From the NCBI GenBank assembly GCA_028700795.1, contig JAQVRY010000090.1:1-5997 (forward strand): a stretch of 5,997 bases of DNA, in the 5' to 3' direction. Below are positions 5,852 to 5,997 of the stretch, in pieces (position 1 is the first letter of the stretch; every line of letters begins with the position of its first letter). Below the pieces are notes generated by a model. The model had not been told where the DNA came from. It saw nothing but the letters and a program-made list of their open reading frames with translations, and did no database searches. The DNA is from Tissierellia bacterium (GTDB lineage Bacteria; Bacillota; Clostridia; Tissierellales; Sedimentibacteraceae). The position numbers and the translations under genes are program-made.

Positions 5852-5997
5852 TTACTTAAATAGCGTAATCTTTTCAATTCTGTCAAATGCTTCTTTTAAT
5901 TTTTCCACATTAACGGTGCAGGCAATACGAACATAACCTTCTCCGCAAGTTCCAAAAGCATCGCCCGGAAGCATCAATACATGAGCTTCTTTCAAAA
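5852..5997 (-). CDS. Class I/II PLP-dependent aminotransferase, C-terminal fragment (cut by window edge)
   Basis: Only the last 47 residues are visible, read on the minus strand from 5995 to the TAA at 5852. VLMLPGDAFGTCGEGYVRIA (residues 6-25 of the visible part) is the C-terminal motif of fold-type I aminotransferases of the AspC/AAT-like group. Its Arg23 corresponds to the conserved arginine that binds the substrate alpha-carboxylate. The following CTVNVEKLKEAFDRIEKI is the usual final helix. The amino-acid specificity cannot be decided from this part. The gene is upstream of, and almost certainly co-transcribed with, the YjiH-family membrane protein, whose ribosome binding site starts 2 nt past this stop codon. 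Confidence 0.87.
   Translation of the reverse strand, partial: LKEAHVLMLPGDAFGTCGEGYVRIACTVNVEKLKEAFDRIEKITLFK

Overview
The window is AT-rich, and every gene in it lies on the minus strand, so the transcription units run from the right edge to the left. Strong GGAGG-type ribosome binding sites, short intergenic gaps, consensus sigma-A-like promoter boxes and low-GC codon use all suggest a low-GC Gram-positive bacterium of the Clostridia type. That placement rests on overall character; I see no lineage marker in the sequence.

Layout, right to left in the direction of transcription. (1) The C-terminal tail of a PLP-dependent class I/II aminotransferase (5852-5997) is followed 16 nt later by a 463-residue polytopic membrane protein of the YjiH / nucleoside-recognition (Gate) family (4444-5835). 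A GC-rich stem-loop at 4414-4434 ends this unit. (2) A 188-bp intergenic gap holds that terminator, an unexplained long inverted repeat (4364-4395), a near-consensus promoter (TTGACC, 17 nt, TATAGT) and a 12-bp palindrome next to the ribosome binding site of the next gene. (3) argH (argininosuccinate lyase, 2825-4255) and an acyl-ACP thioesterase (2080-2823) are separated by a single base and end in a clear intrinsic terminator at 2041-2068. (4) A two-gene bacterial NHEJ unit follows: ku (1208-1981, GTG start) and ligD (1-1206, cut by the left edge), again separated by a single base.

How the genes work together. Ku binds double-strand DNA ends and recruits LigD. The visible part of LigD carries a 3'-phosphoesterase domain followed by the adenylating ATP-dependent ligase domain; whether a polymerase domain follows lies outside the window. 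ArgH performs the last step of arginine synthesis, and the thioesterase releases free fatty acids from ACP. No biochemical link between those two is obvious although they look translationally coupled. The aminotransferase/YjiH pair suggests uptake or efflux of an amino-acid-like or peptide-like substrate, but the substrate cannot be read from the sequence.

I do not see a clearly new system. The most unusual items are the structured gap upstream of argH, the overlapping ATG-TGA/GTG start of ku, the argH-thioesterase pairing, and the aminotransferase-YjiH pairing. There is no gene-free stretch longer than 300 bp, and I see no tRNA, rRNA, CRISPR array or mobile element.
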